A stretch of 64,000 bases of DNA from Iris pallida (taxonomy: Eukaryota > Streptophyta > Magnoliopsida > Asparagales > Iridaceae). The translations under genes were made by a program, and so were the position numbers. The DNA lies in the NCBI GenBank assembly GCA_029216955.1, contig JANAVB010015600.1, positions 24,322,538 through 24,386,537 of the forward strand, given 5' to 3'. The notes beneath the pieces were generated by a model. That model searched no databases, was not told where the DNA came from, and saw nothing but the letters and a program-made list of their open reading frames with translations. Shown here piece after piece: positions 63,509-64,000 of this stretch (positions within the stretch are counted from its first letter, which is position 1; each line of letters starts with the position of its first letter).

Positions 63509-64000
63509 AGCTACGAAGACATGCCAGGACTGAATCTCGAGGTTGCACTTCATAAACTTAACATCCATCCGGACACAAAACCAGTCAAGCAACAGCAACG
63601 ACGGTTCCGCCCCGACATCATGAATACTATTGAAGCTGAGGTTAACAAACTGATAACCAGCAGCTTCATCCGCGAAGAACAACATCCAGACTGGGTCGCC
63701 AACATAGTATCGATCCTCAAAAAGAATGGAAAGATTCGAATCTGTATCGACTTTCGCAATCTGAATGAGGCGTGTCCTAAGGATGAGTTCCCCCTCCCTA
63801 TCACAGACATCATGATTGACAACACCTGCGGCTTCGAGCGTATGTCATTCATGGATGGTTTCTCTGGATACAATCAAATCAAGATGTTCCCTGATAACGA
63901 AAAGCATACATCATTTCAAACACCAATTGGCACATACTGCTACACAGTCATGCCTTTCGATTTAAAGAATGCTGGTGCCACCTATCAAAGAGCTATGAGC
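63509..64000 (+). pseudogene. rt: Tat reverse transcriptase, N-terminal part
   Basis: Open for 164 codons to the window edge, in frame with the preceding parts. Visible motifs are SYEDMPGL, KQQQRRFRPD, SIVK-type ILKKNGKIRICIDFRNLN, and motif A with its catalytic Asp in SFMDGFSGYNQI. SFQTPIGTYCYTVMPFDLKN and GATYQRAM follow. The YxDD box lies beyond the window. The polyprotein is not intact because of upstream stops. Confidence 0.85.

Larger units (their letters stand above)
56077..64000 (+). mobile_element. Ty3/gypsy Tat-lineage retrotransposon, plus strand, 5' two-thirds
   Basis: LTR (to 57993), PBS, ORF1, ORF2, gag, protease, linker and the start of RT; the rest is beyond the window. It is homologous to 1-4659 in the opposite orientation. 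RT reads CIDFRNLNEACPKDEFPLP and MDGFSGYNQI, the GYNQI signature typical of Tat/Athila RT. From ORF2 to RT nearly all coding sequence is in one frame with stop codons. The LTR start is uncertain: tgtagaagcat at 56077 equals the LTR terminus of the minus copy, but unambiguous LTR homology begins only at about 56481. Confidence 0.85.

Overview
The window is plant nuclear repeat DNA. There are long AT-rich stretches, (TA)n arrays, tRNA-Met primer sites, SIRE/Maximus-type Ty1/copia pol, Tat- and Tekay-type Ty3/gypsy pol, and very long LTRs. This fits heterochromatin of a large-genome flowering plant; the species cannot be named from the sequence. I found no ordinary host gene. Essentially every base up to 55.4 kb can be assigned to one nested stack of LTR elements, ordered by target-site duplications (TSDs) read directly from the sequence.

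Layout, outermost to innermost. (A) A minus-strand SIRE/Maximus-like copia is the oldest host element. Its 5' LTR is 54381-55446. Its body is cut into 53581-54378 (gag N-part), 40056-41478 (gag C-part and protease), 12065-16382 (integrase, RT, RNase H and an env-like ORF), and a remainder left of the window. (B) A Tekay-like chromovirus, 41479-53580 (TSD gcctt), sits in its gag. (C) A plus-strand copia-type solo LTR, 16383-40055 (TSD cattt), sits in its pol. (D) LARD-like element 1 (4660-12064 visible) sits in its env-like ORF. Inside C lies LARD-like element 2, 17107-39832 (TSD aatcc). The 3' LTR of element 2 is in turn interrupted by a 4.5 kb plus-strand solo LTR, 18065-22596 (TSD attat), and by a second full-length copia, 23058-32159 (TSD acaac). 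Inside D, the left LTR is interrupted by a minus-strand Tat element (1-4659), which runs off the left edge.

To the right, 55447-56076 is unassigned flank. From about 56077 to the end lies a plus-strand Tat element: LTR, PBS, ORF1, ORF2, gag, protease and the start of RT. It is the same family as the copy at 1-4659.

All coding regions carry stops or frameshifts, many at CGA, CAA, CAG or TGG codons, as expected from C-to-T decay of methylated DNA. The two Tat copies decay independently, so comparing them separates private damage from stops they share. The least ordinary features are three. First, the two LARD-like elements have 4 kb LTRs around a shared non-coding core of about 1.3 kb, and share a non-standard PBS-like motif with the nearby chromovirus. 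Second, the Tat family carries one motif, ATGCGGC, in three tandem arrays of different period, one of them coding and hairpin-forming. Third, Tat ORF1 starts inside the LTR and reads through the PBS.
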